NCBI GenBank assembly: GCA_030789695.1
Contig: CM061130.1
Coordinates: 17,354,561 to 17,418,560, forward strand
DNA length: 64,000 bases
Source: Scilla litardierei
Lineage: Eukaryota; Streptophyta; Magnoliopsida; Asparagales; Asparagaceae
Reading direction: 5' to 3'
This document shows, one piece after another, positions 43,303 through 54,282 of the stretch. Each line of letters opens with the position of its first letter. Within the stretch, counting starts at the first letter, position 1. The notes beneath the pieces were generated by a model. It ran no database searches and had not been told where the DNA came from. It saw only the letters and a list, made by a program, of their open reading frames with translations. Position numbers and translations under genes: made by a program.

Positions 43303-45916
43303 TGTAACGACTGGTTTTTATCTATTAAATAAATATGTGTTGGTTGTTCTCTCCTTTGTATGTTTTTCCCGTTTCCGTTGTTGGGCGTTTCCGCTCAGTT
43401 CTTTGTAGCCTTCTAGTTTCCTTTCCATAGAACGATGGGCTTGGAGTAAGTATTCTTACGATGAGCTTCATAGCATCCATATTTTAGAACTAGGTTGATC
43501 CTAGAGGCCATAGGAGTCTTCCCGAAGCTTCGCGCTTCGATTTGACACTTTTCGTGCATCTTAGTTGGTTCATGAAGGAGAACCAACCGACTAGATTACG
43601 ATCTAGTCGGTCGGCCACACTTCAGGAACCGACTAGTTCATCTTATTTATTTCAGCTGAGTTACTGTTTACTTTTAGTCGGTCCAAGCACATTCTTCGAC
43701 CGACTAGTTTCTAAACTAGTCGGTTAGAACTTGTTCTCAGACCGACTAATTCTGAGATCTTCTGTACAGCCGAGTTACTGTTTGCGGTTAGTCGGTCAAA
43801 GAACATCTACCGACCGACTAGTTGATAAACTAGTCGGTTAGAGTTTCTTCTCAGACCGACTAACTCTCAGTGCTTATTGTCTATCTTATTCGACCCTTAG
43901 TCGGTCTATGAACATTCGCCGACCGACTAGTTTTCAAACTAGTCGGTTGACAAGCCTTCACAGACCGACTAAATCTGTCTACTCTGTACCGACCCTGTTC
44001 ACGGTTGGCCATTTAGTCGGTCTCAGTTGAACGACCGACCGACTAGTTTCCAAACTAGTCGGTCAGCCACTCTTCACTGACCGACTAAATTGCCTAGTAA
44101 CCCTAGGTTAAGTCGTAGCCGCCGCTTAATCTTTCTATTTAAACCCTATACGTTTTCATTTCTTTCTTCACTTTTCTTAGCCGATCTTCTTCCCCAATCA
44201 TCCCCCAACCTTCCTCTTGCCTTTCTTCATCCTCCCGTGCTCTCTCACCTTCCTTTGCGCCGGCACCACCCCGTAGGCCGCCAGCCGACCCTAAAACCCA
44301 AAATTCTCCCTTTTGCTCCAGATTTTCCCTATATTCTCCATTCTTCAGATCCATTATATATATCAACCGCAGGAGATCCCTTCAGTCGCAACTCCTTCAT
44401 CGGATCGCTTTTCCGTTGCCGTGCTAGCTCAGATCTGGCGACGGCAATCCGGATACGACGGGATCTTCTCCTACTTACAGATCCGTAGGCGTCTCGATCT
44501 TCGTTCTTCCGCTTCGTAAACGGTTAGTGATCTACCCTTAATTTCCCATAACCCACACTATAATTTAGAAAACCTAATAAAATGTATTACTAGACATTAT
44601 AGGATTCCAAAACAAATCCGGATTATAACTTCAATTCTGATTTTCTGTTTTGCCATAACAGCGAACCCTATTCCCTGTAGATCTTGACTCGTCGATCAAC
44701 AACCTCGGTACCAGGAAAGTGAAACTTGCCAACCTTGTTTTAGGCCATGTTTTAGGCCATTACTTTGTTTTAGCGTGAAAGAGACTAGATCGTGAAATGA
44801 TAGCGGTCTAGGCGCAAATTCCAATTCTAGCTTGACAACGAAGTTAGAATTGCCTTTTGTCATGTCATGTCATGCAATGCCTGTCACGTTTAATTTTCTT
44901 TAACGGTACGCAATTTATATTTGAATACCTGCCATGCACATCCATTCTTACATGTCATGTGATTGCATGTTGCAACGTAGCACACGCTACAAATCCTTGT
45001 ACAAATCCGTGTTTCCGGCTAGGCACCTGCTACGTGGGCATAACCCTACGCCATACTTGTTAAAAACACTTCCTGGCTTGTGATCCAGAAGCGAGCATTC
45101 CAAGTTCGGGGGTAAAGCCCTGGCTCGATACACGTGGAGGGGTAGGAATAAACGGTCACTTGAGCGTAAGAGATGGCCCATACAGCCTCTCTAGCCAAAG
45201 GGCGGAATCTCTGTGCATGACGTGTTTACTATACTTGTACTTGTCCTTGTGAGTGTTTACTTGTTCCATGCCAAGTATTTGTTTCCATGCCATGTTTTTA
45301 CCTGCCATGTTATAAACCATGCCATGTCATAAACTGCTGTTTACTTTACTACTGTTCTCTTGCATAAAATGTCATGTCATGCACTCTGTAGAATTTCTAG
45401 GTTGCCTTTACCTTTCTTTTGTTCCTTGCACAAAGTCTTGTAGACTTTGCTGACATGTGCCCCTTCTCTTTGGGTGTCGCATGTTAGTTGCTGAGCCAGA
45501 GACCGCTATTGAGGGCGACGAGTTCGTGGAGTTCGTGCCTGATACCGTTGCTGACGTTGCGTACGAGGACACTGGTGACCAGTCCTAGTGTTCCTTGGCA
45601 TTACCTTGTTAGTTGTTGTTGTTGTCGGTGAGTAGCACCATTTTGTTAGTTGTTTCCTTGTTGGCCATGCTGGGCCTTTCTTTTGGACACTTTTTGTTGC
45701 CTGGTAGCATTTCTGTGGTTGTTGAACTTTATCTGGACTTTGAGATGAATAATTTAATTATTTGCCTCTTTTTCTATTATTGTTATTCTTGTTCCGATGT
45801 CACATTATAGGGACCTGCGTGTTATTCCAGACGCTTTACAGGCTGGAGCCTCACAGCTCCAAGCCTGAGCGGGCCCGTCACACCTCGCCTCCATTTTAGG
45901 GAAGCGGGTCGTGACA
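43303..45916 (+). repeat. G1 3' LTR (2614 bp)
   Basis: Uninterrupted counterpart of the split 5' LTR. The hairpin array covers about 43561-44087, with the variant first unit (TTAGTTGGTTC, loop ATTACGAT). TATA-like CTATTTAAACCC lies near 44136; the LTR ends GTGACA before GTATG. Confidence 0.93.
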
Positions 45917-45921
45917 GTATG

Positions 45922-46542
45922 GAAAAGAAAGTGACCTTTGGGCAGGAGAGAGACATGCGACTGATTAACAAATCACAGGCGCTTGTAGCTTGGACATGCT
46001 CCTGTCTTTTGTACAGCATTTGCCTGAATAGTGTTAAAGTTAAAAGCCCACAAACCAATTGATAAATATGTGCATACCAGGCGACTGTAGAGTAAATCAC
46101 AGTCGACTGTTTTGAGACAGGCGCCTGTAAAACGTTCAGCAGTCGCCTGTTGAAATCCCAAAATGCACTTGCTTGAGAAATGTGAATTTGAGTCTAAGGA
46201 AATGTGATCTAATGATTTCCTAGAACAAAAATGAATATGTGTGTATGCTCCAACATAGTTCTACTTCTAAGCTACATACTAGAAGAGAATAAAAATATTA
46301 CATTTTGTTGAAACTTCTCTTCTATCCAAAGTACGAGCTTGAAGTCTTCTAGGAGCTTCAATCACCGTCTTTGATCATCCAATCCACTTTCCATGATTTG
46401 ATTGATCTTTGAGTGACATCTATTGCAAATTGATCTTCATGATATGCTTAGGCAATGGATTAACTGTAAATAGGGGATTAGTCATAAATATTTATGTTTG
46501 CTCATCATCAACACCAAGTAGGGAGAAGTCTAATACTCAACA
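45922..46542 (-). repeat. S2 3' LTR, U3 start side
   Basis: Continues the S2 LTR after G1, with CAGTCGACTG at 46100 and CAGGCGCCTG at 46118. On the minus strand the LTR starts TGTTGAGTATTAGAC at 46542, close to the E1 LTR start (TGTTGAGTATTGGAC), with the shared GATGATGAGCAAACATAAAT following. Confidence 0.85.
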
Positions 46543-47208
46543 TTCTCCCCCTTTTTGTTGATGACAAACAAGCATAAACAAAAAGATAAATAATTGTGCT
46601 TAATGAAAACTTACTCCCCCTCCATAGATGACAATCAAGTTAGTCAATACCTATAAGGGCATCTATAAATCAATTGAAGCCAGCATGTAAGATATGTATG
46701 AATGAAATGATTTTAATTGTTGAAATCTAGGATTTTATCATCCAAGTTCATTATATCTTACTCCCCCTAAATCTAAGGCAACTTCAATCTTAGATTCAAG
46801 TTTAGAATTTACTTAGCACATAATTATGATATGTTTATTTCTCTCCCCATATGGCATTATCCAAAAAGTGGGAGTAGAAAAACAACAATAGTAGTGCTAA
46901 ATAAGTACTAAAACAATCATGATTGTCTAAAGATAGGATATATATCTAATATGATGCCAAAATATAATTGAAAAAATCTCGAAGGTGCATCTCATTGATA
47001 TATACCAAAAACTCATAAACACAAGAAATCTTAGTTGACGAAAGGAACGAAAATCCAATATCAACATTTCAAAAATGAGAAAAACGTCTCACATCACTTC
47101 GTGTATATAGTAGAGCATACAAAGAGAGACAATTTCACAATATATACACAATCATAAAAAATGAGACACAATATGAAGCAGCATATGATAAAGTAAAAGC
47201 ATCATATA

Positions 47209-47915
47209 TCTATTATACATTTGACAACGTTTTTTGAATTCTAGGGCTGACTAGGACAAGATAAAGAGTGGCTGAGATTTGATCTTTGTAAATCAATGGT
47301 TGAGATCGGATTTTATGAAAATTTTAGTGGGAAAACTTAAATTTTGGTTGGAAAAGTGTCTTGGGAACCAAAACTTTGAAATTAGCAGTGTCTTGGGAAA
47401 GATTGTGGAGATTAAATTTGGGGGAAAAGTGCCTTGGGAACCTAAACTTTGGAATTAAAAGTGCCTTGGAAAAGATTGTGGAGATTAAATTTGGGAGGAA
47501 ACGTGCATTGGGAACCTAAACTTTAAAATTAAAAGTGCATTGGGAAAGATTGTAGAGAAGCATGATCCATTAAATTGAACAAAACAACAAATTAGCGTAA
47601 AACAATTTAGAGGAACAACAAATTAGCGTTAAAACCCCTGAGGTTTGTTGTTCCGCGCCGAAGGCGCCCGCTAAATTTTTTTACGCTAATTTGTTGTTCC
47701 GCGCCAAAGGCGCGGTCGTCAAATTTATTGTTCGACGTCGAATTTGTTGTTCCGCGCCGAAGGCGCCCGCGCCAAAGGTGTCTGTGCCGCTAATTATTTT
47801 TACGCTAATTTATTGTTCTGTTAAATCTTGGCTGTGGAAATAATTTTTTGGGGAACAAAGATTTCGCGGGGGAAATCTTAAATGAACCGTGCCCGCGGGC
47901 ACGGGTTATGACTAG
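47209..47915 (+). mobile_element. Non-autonomous Helitron-like element (707 bp)
   Basis: Starts TCTATTATAC after an A. It ends in the hairpin CCGTGCCCGCGGGCACGG followed by GTTATGACTAG, then a T. A 5' TC, a 3' CTAG preceded by a GC-rich stem, and insertion between A and T without target duplication are the Helitron hallmarks. Removing it rejoins a TA run like the one in S3 at 61743. Inside are GCGCCGAAGGCGC motifs and a 74-bp minisatellite. No protein is encoded. Confidence 0.75.
47354..47570 (+). repeat. About 74-bp minisatellite, three units, inside the Helitron
   Basis: Units start near 47356, 47429 and 47503 with GTGYCTTGGGAACC or GTGCATTGGGAACC, followed by AAACTTT and AAGATTGTGGAGATTAAATTTGGG. 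Confidence 0.8.
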
Positions 47916-48166
47916 TATATATATATATAATCAAAAGATACAAGAATTACAAACGACAACATCAACTCCATGTGCATCAAAAGTATGATCATCATACAAA
48001 TATCATCATCATCCATCAGTACAAAAAAATCAAAATACAAAAAGACTCTCAAACTCTCAACCCTAATACAATAAATCTAGGCCTAAGGGTGAGTAGTCTC
48101 TGTGAAGTGACAATCCAAATCAGCAGCTGAGGAGTGTACGGGAGTAGCCAACTCAACTCGGAACTC

Positions 48167-48192
48167 CTAGGCCTCTGGATCATCTGGAGTAT
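48167..48192 (-). pseudogene. S2 extra ORF, last codons
   Basis: Eight codons and a TAG stop (48167-48169) of the S2 3' ORF. Read across G4, the frame joins the piece at 57250: ...LLPEET followed by PDDPEA and stop, which confirms the insertion site. Confidence 0.6.
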
Positions 48193-48966
48193 TGTCATGC
48201 CCCGCTTCCCAACATGGACGGAAGCGAAACGTGACGAGGCCCGCTTAGGCCAGAGCTTTAGAACCTCGGACCCAATAAGCGTCTGTAGAGGTACCATTTT
48301 AAAATTTTCTAGGTTCTTGCATTTATAAAGTTTAGGAACAACAAAAGTACAGAAAGGAAATGGCATTCATTTAAATGGAGAAATAATATCCAACTGGTAC
48401 AAAGTCTAAGAGAAGCCTAAGCATGGCAACAACTACCAAAAAGACAAACTAAAAGCAGTAACCTCTGAAAGTGTCGACTAAAAAGACCTCAAGGTTTGGT
48501 CCTTGTCAGGCACGTACTCTGATGACGACGTCTTCGGCTCCACATACTCCAGCGAGTCTGCCTCGTCCACGATCTCTGGCTGAACACCTAACGTACAGCA
48601 CCCAAGAGAAAGGAACTGTACGTCAGGTAAAGTCTACAAGAAGGGTTAGACTTTACTGCAAGTGTATCAACTTTTAGACAACGTTTTACTGGTTGATTAG
48701 CATGCTGGGGTTATAACTGAGTAACAAACAGAAGTAACGTAGCAGGAAAGTAAAGCGCAACAAGTAGTAGTCGTAGCGTGTGCTACCAACTACGGGACTA
48801 ACCTACATGTGTCAAGACAAGTCGGGACGTGACGGAAACAAGGCAGGACAAGACAAGTGAGACACGAAAGGGTTCATGCCTTACGGTTCGAGGGGGATCA
48901 GACCCTCTTGCCGTGCGCACGCTCAACCCAACCCCAAACCCCAAGACAAGACATGACATGACACCA

Positions 48967-49190
48967 GTACAAGGGATCACTCGCTCTAGCTTGGCGAGTG
49001 CCCTATTGCCCGCAGGCTGAGAATCCGTACAAGGGATCACTCTCTCTAGCTTGGAGAGTGCCCTATTGCCCTCGGGCTGTGTATCTGTACAAGGGATCAC
49101 TCTCTCAACTTGGAGAGTGCCCGATTCCCCGCAGGCTGTGAGTCTGTACAAGGGATCACTCGAAGAGTGCCCTATTGCCCAGCGGGCTGT
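48967..49190 (-). repeat. G4 leader repeat, four to five units
   Basis: Units of 45-60 bp: GTACAAGGGATCACTC, a variable loop, then GAGTGCCCTATTGCCC and RGGCTG. The loop differs between units (for example GCTCTAGCTTGGC, or almost none in CACTCGAAGAGTG) while the stem ACTC/GAGT is kept. LTR 2 has the same at about 55053-55277. Confidence 0.8.
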
Positions 49191-50065
49191 ACAAGACGGG
49201 ACGGGACGTGACAAGACAGGAAGAGTTATACTAGGGTGTCCACACACACGCACACACATGATAGCCCTACAGCATTAAAAAGTTGCTGTTGTCAGGCTCA
49301 GACTTCATCGTCAAGTCTGAGCCGTCAGGAGTCGTCCCGGACGCTATCATTTCACGTCCGGTTCTATACATTCACAATCTAACAGTTCTAGCAACCTAAG
49401 ACCAAAGCACGGTCAAAAACGCAAGTGGGTACACTTGCCTGAAATGGCGAGTGTGTCGTCCTCTCGAAGCGTCTCGTCCAAGCGTCTCGTCCGCGGAAGT
49501 CCGTCTGAAATATCGCCACGGTGACGATGTCAGGTCTCAAATTCATCAAATCCTATTAGGTTTCGTTTCTAGGTTTTCGGGACTATCCTATTCGTCAAAA
49601 GTCACTTTTTGATGTTTCAGCCTAATCGACGATCTATCCTATGTGCACAGTCAACAAAGCCCATTCGTCGATTTTCTAAGTTCGTACAACGTTTTACATG
49701 TGCTGGAAAATAAATTTAGTTCAAGTTGACGGTTTTTAGTTTAGGGTTCAGTCAGCTATTGTGGGGGTTTCTACAAGTTTCGGGGGACCAACCTGAACTG
49801 GAGTTCATCGTAGAATGGATGTCGTTTCTGATCGGAGAACTCCTCAGCTTCAGATCTGGTCCTCGCACGATTCTCCAAAAGTCTGAACTTGCGACGAAGG
49901 CCTACGACGTGTCGCAACGTCGTAGACGGCAAATCCGCGAAGTAGCACGTCCAAGCGGGGCCCACAGCAGTGCTAGGGGTCAATGGGGGCCCACAACACC
50001 TCTGTAGAACTTGGGGGGCCCACCACAGGAGTTGGTGTGGAAGAAGTGACGTTGCGACGAATGTC

Positions 50066-50520
50066 GCTCGGTCAGACCGAGCCGCTGCGGGGACTTCTCT
50101 CGGTCAGACCGAGAGAACTCACCGCAGCGTCGGTCGCAAAGCTGCGGAGCACGCTGCGGAGCGGGGGCATCGGTCACGGCGGGCCGCTGCGGGGGATTCC
50201 TTCGGTCGTGCACTTGGGTGCGGGGCTGCAGCGATGCGGAGCACGGAGCGCATGCGGGTGCGGAGCGGCCTCTCGGTCAGACCGACAAAGCGGGTCGGTC
50301 GGGCGCTTGGCGATGCGAAGCGGAGCGGAGCGGGCGGCTGTGCGGAGAAGTCTCTCGGTCAGACCGAGAGACAGCCTCGGTCGGAGCGGGGCGATAGCGG
50401 GGTGCGATGCAGCGGGGTGCGATGCAGCGGCGATGCGGGGGCTGCTTCGGTCGTGCGCTAGGATTTGCGGGGGTGAGCTCCGGTCGTGCACTGGGCGATC
50501 GTCGCAACGTTGCGACGAAC
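50066..50520. repeat. CGGTCAGACCG palindromes in the G4 LTR
   Basis: CTCTCGGTC-A-GACCGAGAG is perfect at 50097-50115 and 50352-50370. Related copies lie near 50069 and 50274. A 16-bp palindrome GTCGCAACGTTGCGAC lies near 50501. The region is very GC-rich (TGCGGAGC words). If the TATA-like motif at 50590 is right, these palindromes are transcribed, unlike the arrays of the other families. Confidence 0.8.
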
Positions 50521-51177
50521 GTCGGGAGGTGTTTTTGACGGCTAGGGTTTGTGTGGCTGCGAAAATAACCTAGCCTAGGGTTTATCTAAATAGAAAAGAG
50601 TTAGGGTTAGGGTTTGGGTTAAGAAAAACGTAATTAAAATAATTAAAATAATTAATATAATTTAAAATTGCTCTCCTCTCCCTCACGCAATATGGGTGCG
50701 GCCAAAAATTCTGAAATTTGGTCTAAAAATTCTTTAATACGTTATTATAATGTAGGAATTTTATTGTAATAAAAACTCTTATAAAAATAGGTTTTAAATT
50801 TATTTAAAACTTTCAAAAAAATGGAAAATAGGCCAAATTAAGTCCAAAAATTGTAAAATAATTATGGGGTGTTTGGGACGACTAAAGAAAGAGAGCGGAG
50901 AAGACGGATCTAAATTTCGATGTCGAGAGACGAAACTAAAATTCATAACGTCTCGCGTCAAAACAGAAAGTCGCGACGTTACCCCAAATAAGTTAGTATC
51001 ACGGAAGAACGACTCGAGATATGTCGTTCCCAAGTTGATCCACAATCTAATACTTTCAGAGACGATCACGACGACATATCACACAAAAACGTTCAAAAAC
51101 AACTAAAGTCTAAAATAAACACGTGCACGATCAAAAGCACGTGCACGAAGAAGGTACGATAGAAACAGGCCGTCACA

Positions 51178-54100
51178 TTCTACCCACCTTAGAAATGATT
51201 CCGCCCTCGGAATCACTCACACTAGTAATAATTACCCATATAACCTTTTACCCGCGACTATCATATCTACTCAAAAAGATTTCTAATCCTATAACTTCGA
51301 ACAACATTTCTCAATAATCTCTCATAATCCATCTTTTCACTGGGCAAAGCCACGACTAAACTCACCTCCTAATAATATAGATCCATCACTACCGTTCCAA
51401 TTTCCGACTCCAAGTTCTCATAAAAAAATAATAATCATTTTCTGATATCGTACCACTCCACTAAACATCATCATCATCGCTCATTAATATCTTTTGAATT
51501 TCTAAATCTTTTCCCAACATTAATAAATCTCCAAAAATGAGATTCTAGTCATCCACCAATCCAAGAGAAAAACATTTGTCTATCCTATAATACCTTCACC
51601 AAATCAGCAATCGTTGTGTTCTCAATACATTCTTGTCATATCTCCCCTTAAATTCATCCACCAAATAATTTGATCTATCAGAACCACATCTTATCCTACT
51701 CATTATAACTAATCCCAACCAAAATTAAGTCCGACTGCCTAATCATCCATTAATCTCAACACGTCGTGTTATTCTCAAAGTCTTCTCACATCAACTCATC
51801 AATCAAGTCTCGATGCTAATAAAAACTCTACTCAATCTCATGATCACCCTAACTCATACTATTCTCCGCAGAAATATTTTAAAACATTTGGAAAAAAACG
51901 TGTGGTGTTGCGGTAATGGATGAGGGAGGTTAAGTGATTTGTGATCTTGTGAGCTAGTTTTAAAACTTTAAAGATTTGGTTTAAAGAAAAAACAAAGTTT
52001 TGATACCGTCACATACAACCAAGATAAACCATTTATTAAAACTAAAACTAAGTCTAAGGATCTGCCTGCGATGACGCCATTCATATAAGTATGAATACCG
52101 TCATTCAGACAACTTCAAGCATATCCTGGTTAACGCCGAGTTCACATTCAAGACACAGGAGACAAACATCATGATCCTAAAGATGACACACTCATACAGG
52201 TCTACACACTCTACCTATACTCAGGCACTGCAACGACATCACCTACCCAAGGGCCCACTCCTAAATTGGAGACCACATTGACAACTACAAGGACTAATGT
52301 CTAGGTAAAAGAAGGAAGGAAAACTAAATCAAAAGCGGAACGAAATAAGATCGGAAGGAACGAGTTCAAATAAGACGGGTGTAAGGAGATAGTTGGTTGG
52401 ATGAGACAAAATATTCTTCAAAATGATTAGATTGATGACAGGAGAATTACATGTAGAATATGGTATCTTATACTTTTATTTATAAAAAATGTAGGAGGGA
52501 GCGAGCAGATGGTAGAATTTTTAAAATTTTGGAAAAGTAAGACGAAGGAAGGATGGGTAGGGTGGAATAACGATTGTTTTGCACATGAAACTAAGTTTAC
52601 ACAAAGATTTTGAAATGTGGTCACGAGAAACATAGAACAGATATAATAACAATAAAATAATTGAAGTTCCCCCCTAGTTTAGAAAATAATTTTAAAAAAA
52701 ATATGCACAGTAAGTGATTTAGAAATAGATCTTGTAGCCCAGAAAATATAAATTTGAATCATTAAAATGTCAACACGGTTTTAAAAAAATGAAAATATGA
52801 AAGATACCGATTTGAAATAATTTCCAGATAGTAACTTGCAAATTGACGACTAAGGAGATTTCAAAATCTCAGAAGGAAACTTTCATCCGTAAAGCAAGAA
52901 ATTTTAAATATATATACGAAAGGGTTTTCAAGGGAGTTAAACCGAGCGAAAAAAAAAAATAGTAATGAGTTTCGAAAACAAGAAATAAAAGAAATAAAAG
53001 TAGGATGAGGTAGCGATTGTTTTGCAAATGAAAATGAATTTAAACAAAGGTTCTTGAAGTATGAGCACGATGAACATAGAGATGTTTATATGTAAAGAAA
53101 ATTTAAAATCCCCCTTTGTTTTAGAAAAATATTCTAAAATACGTACGTAAATGGTTAAAAATAAATTTCGTAGGTTAGAAAAAAAATGATATATTGAATT
53201 CCCGAAATAGTAACAAAGTTTTAAAACTAAAATACGATGGATACTGATTCGAAAATAAGTACGAGGCCGTAACTTAAAACTTTTACGACCGAAAGGTTTC
53301 AAAATTTGCGAAAGAATTTTAACTCAACCGAAAGTAAGAAATTTTAAATAATTAATAAAAGTTTTCTAAGAAGTCAAATTGGGCGGAGAACTTAATAATG
53401 AATTTCGAAAATACTTTCAAAGGATGCAGGTTTTGAGAAAGGGGAAAAATTCGAAAATAAGTACCAGATAGTAGAAATAAATTGTGTAGTTTATAAAAGT
53501 AATATATATATTTTGGAAACAAGGCAAATAATGCGAGACGTTGACTTAAAACATTTACGTCCAAGAAAGCTCCAAGTCAATTAAAAGTTTTAACTCGATC
53601 CAAAACAACAAATTTTAAATATATAATATAGGGGTTTTCAAAGAAATCAAGCTAGAGCGAAAACTTAATAAGGAAAGTCGAAAATAATTTTGGGGAAGGT
53701 AGAATTTGTCAAGGAAGGGATTCGAAAGATCGATGATGATCGTCAGGAAACGATCACGAGAATCAGGAGAGAGGAAAAATGATCGCATGAAGATTATGCG
53801 TAAGATATGAATCGTGAAGAGCTACGATGGGACTCTATGGTCGATAGCACAAAATTTGCAAGGATCAGAGGGATGCTGGAGGACAAGGGTTCTAATCATC
53901 GGGTCGTCTAAAGATTAGGATAACTCAGCTTAAAGGCTTCCTTTGAGTTAGAATATAATCAGGATCTAAAGAGAGGGTTCCTAAGAGAATCGAGGTTACG
54001 TTCTGCTGGGCCCGAAGTCGATGGATCCGAGCGAAAGAAAAAAAGAGAAGGACGCTAGAAAACTAATATGATCAGAATCAAAGGGGGATGCTAAGATAGT

Positions 54101-54282
54101 CTAGGACGAGAACGACTAAATCTTAACCAAGGCGTCCGACTATCAACCTGAGACGTCTACCTAAGTCTGCCTACTATCTAAGACGGGGAAACTAATTCAG
54201 ACTTGTACGTGGATATCAAATGAATGCGGTACTTTTATTGTTCCGAACTTTTGCAAGACCTGCATGAGCCACCACTAAAACC
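51178..54282 (-). other. G4 internal region, non-coding
   Basis: A PPT is next to 51178 (minus AAGGTGGGTAGAA). No ORF above background. It is AT-rich, with diverged tandem repeats. Next to the 5' LTR is the conserved block GGTTTTAGTGGTGGCTCATG on the minus strand. Confidence 0.75.
52548..53700. repeat. Diverged tandem repeats of about 430 bp in the G4 internal region
   Basis: Shared words return in order: GCGATTGTTTTGCA with ATGAA (about 52570, 53015); CAAGAAATTTTAAATA-like (52890, 53330, 53605); GGGTTTTCAA (52922, 53632); ACTTAATAA or TAATGA with TTTCGAAAA (52960, 53395, 53670). That makes two to three units, strongly diverged. Confidence 0.55.

Larger units (their letters stand above)
8947..45916 (+). 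mobile_element. G1: Tekay/Del-like Gypsy element carrying three nested insertions
   Basis: Both ends are LTRs starting TGTAACGACTGG and ending GTGACA, flanked by the 5-bp target duplication GTATG (8942-8946 and 45917-45921). The 5' LTR without its inserted solo LTR is 456+2158 = 2614 bp, the same as the 3' LTR (43303-45916, 2614 bp). Gag is almost wholly lost to the Athila insertion. Pol is split by G3 and has several stops. It is inactive and older than G3, judged by visibly more LTR differences. Confidence 0.92.
46543..48166 (-). other. S2 polypurine tract and 3' non-coding internal region
   Basis: The PPT is at 46543-46558 (minus strand AAAAAGGGGGAGAA). Further purine tracts, in reverse, lie near 46613, 46760 and 46845, as in E1 and S3. 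No ORF. The Helitron at 47209-47915 sits in a TA-rich run here. Confidence 0.7.
48193..51177 (-). repeat. G4 3' LTR (2985 bp)
   Basis: In + coordinates: GTCATGCCCCGCTTCCC tail, leader repeats (48967-49190), hairpin GCAAGTG-GGTA-CACTTGC (49421-49438), palindromes (50066-50520), a TATA-like motif (minus CTATTTAGATAAACC near 50590), and the U3 start with GTGCACGTG repeats near 51125. Confidence 0.88.

Noticed and set aside
47640..47800. A separate palindromic transposon (GCGCCGAAGGCGC repeats)
   Set aside because: Lies inside the Helitron boundaries; no terminal inverted repeats or target duplication of its own.
49970..50573. Arg-rich frames in the GC-rich part of the G4 LTR (also 55995-56618)
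   Set aside because: Low-complexity translation of palindromic repeats in an LTR, not conserved as protein.
50600..50660. Telomere-like TTAGGGTTAGGGTTTGGG
   Set aside because: Only two to three imperfect units inside an LTR, present in both G4 LTRs; not an interstitial telomere tract.
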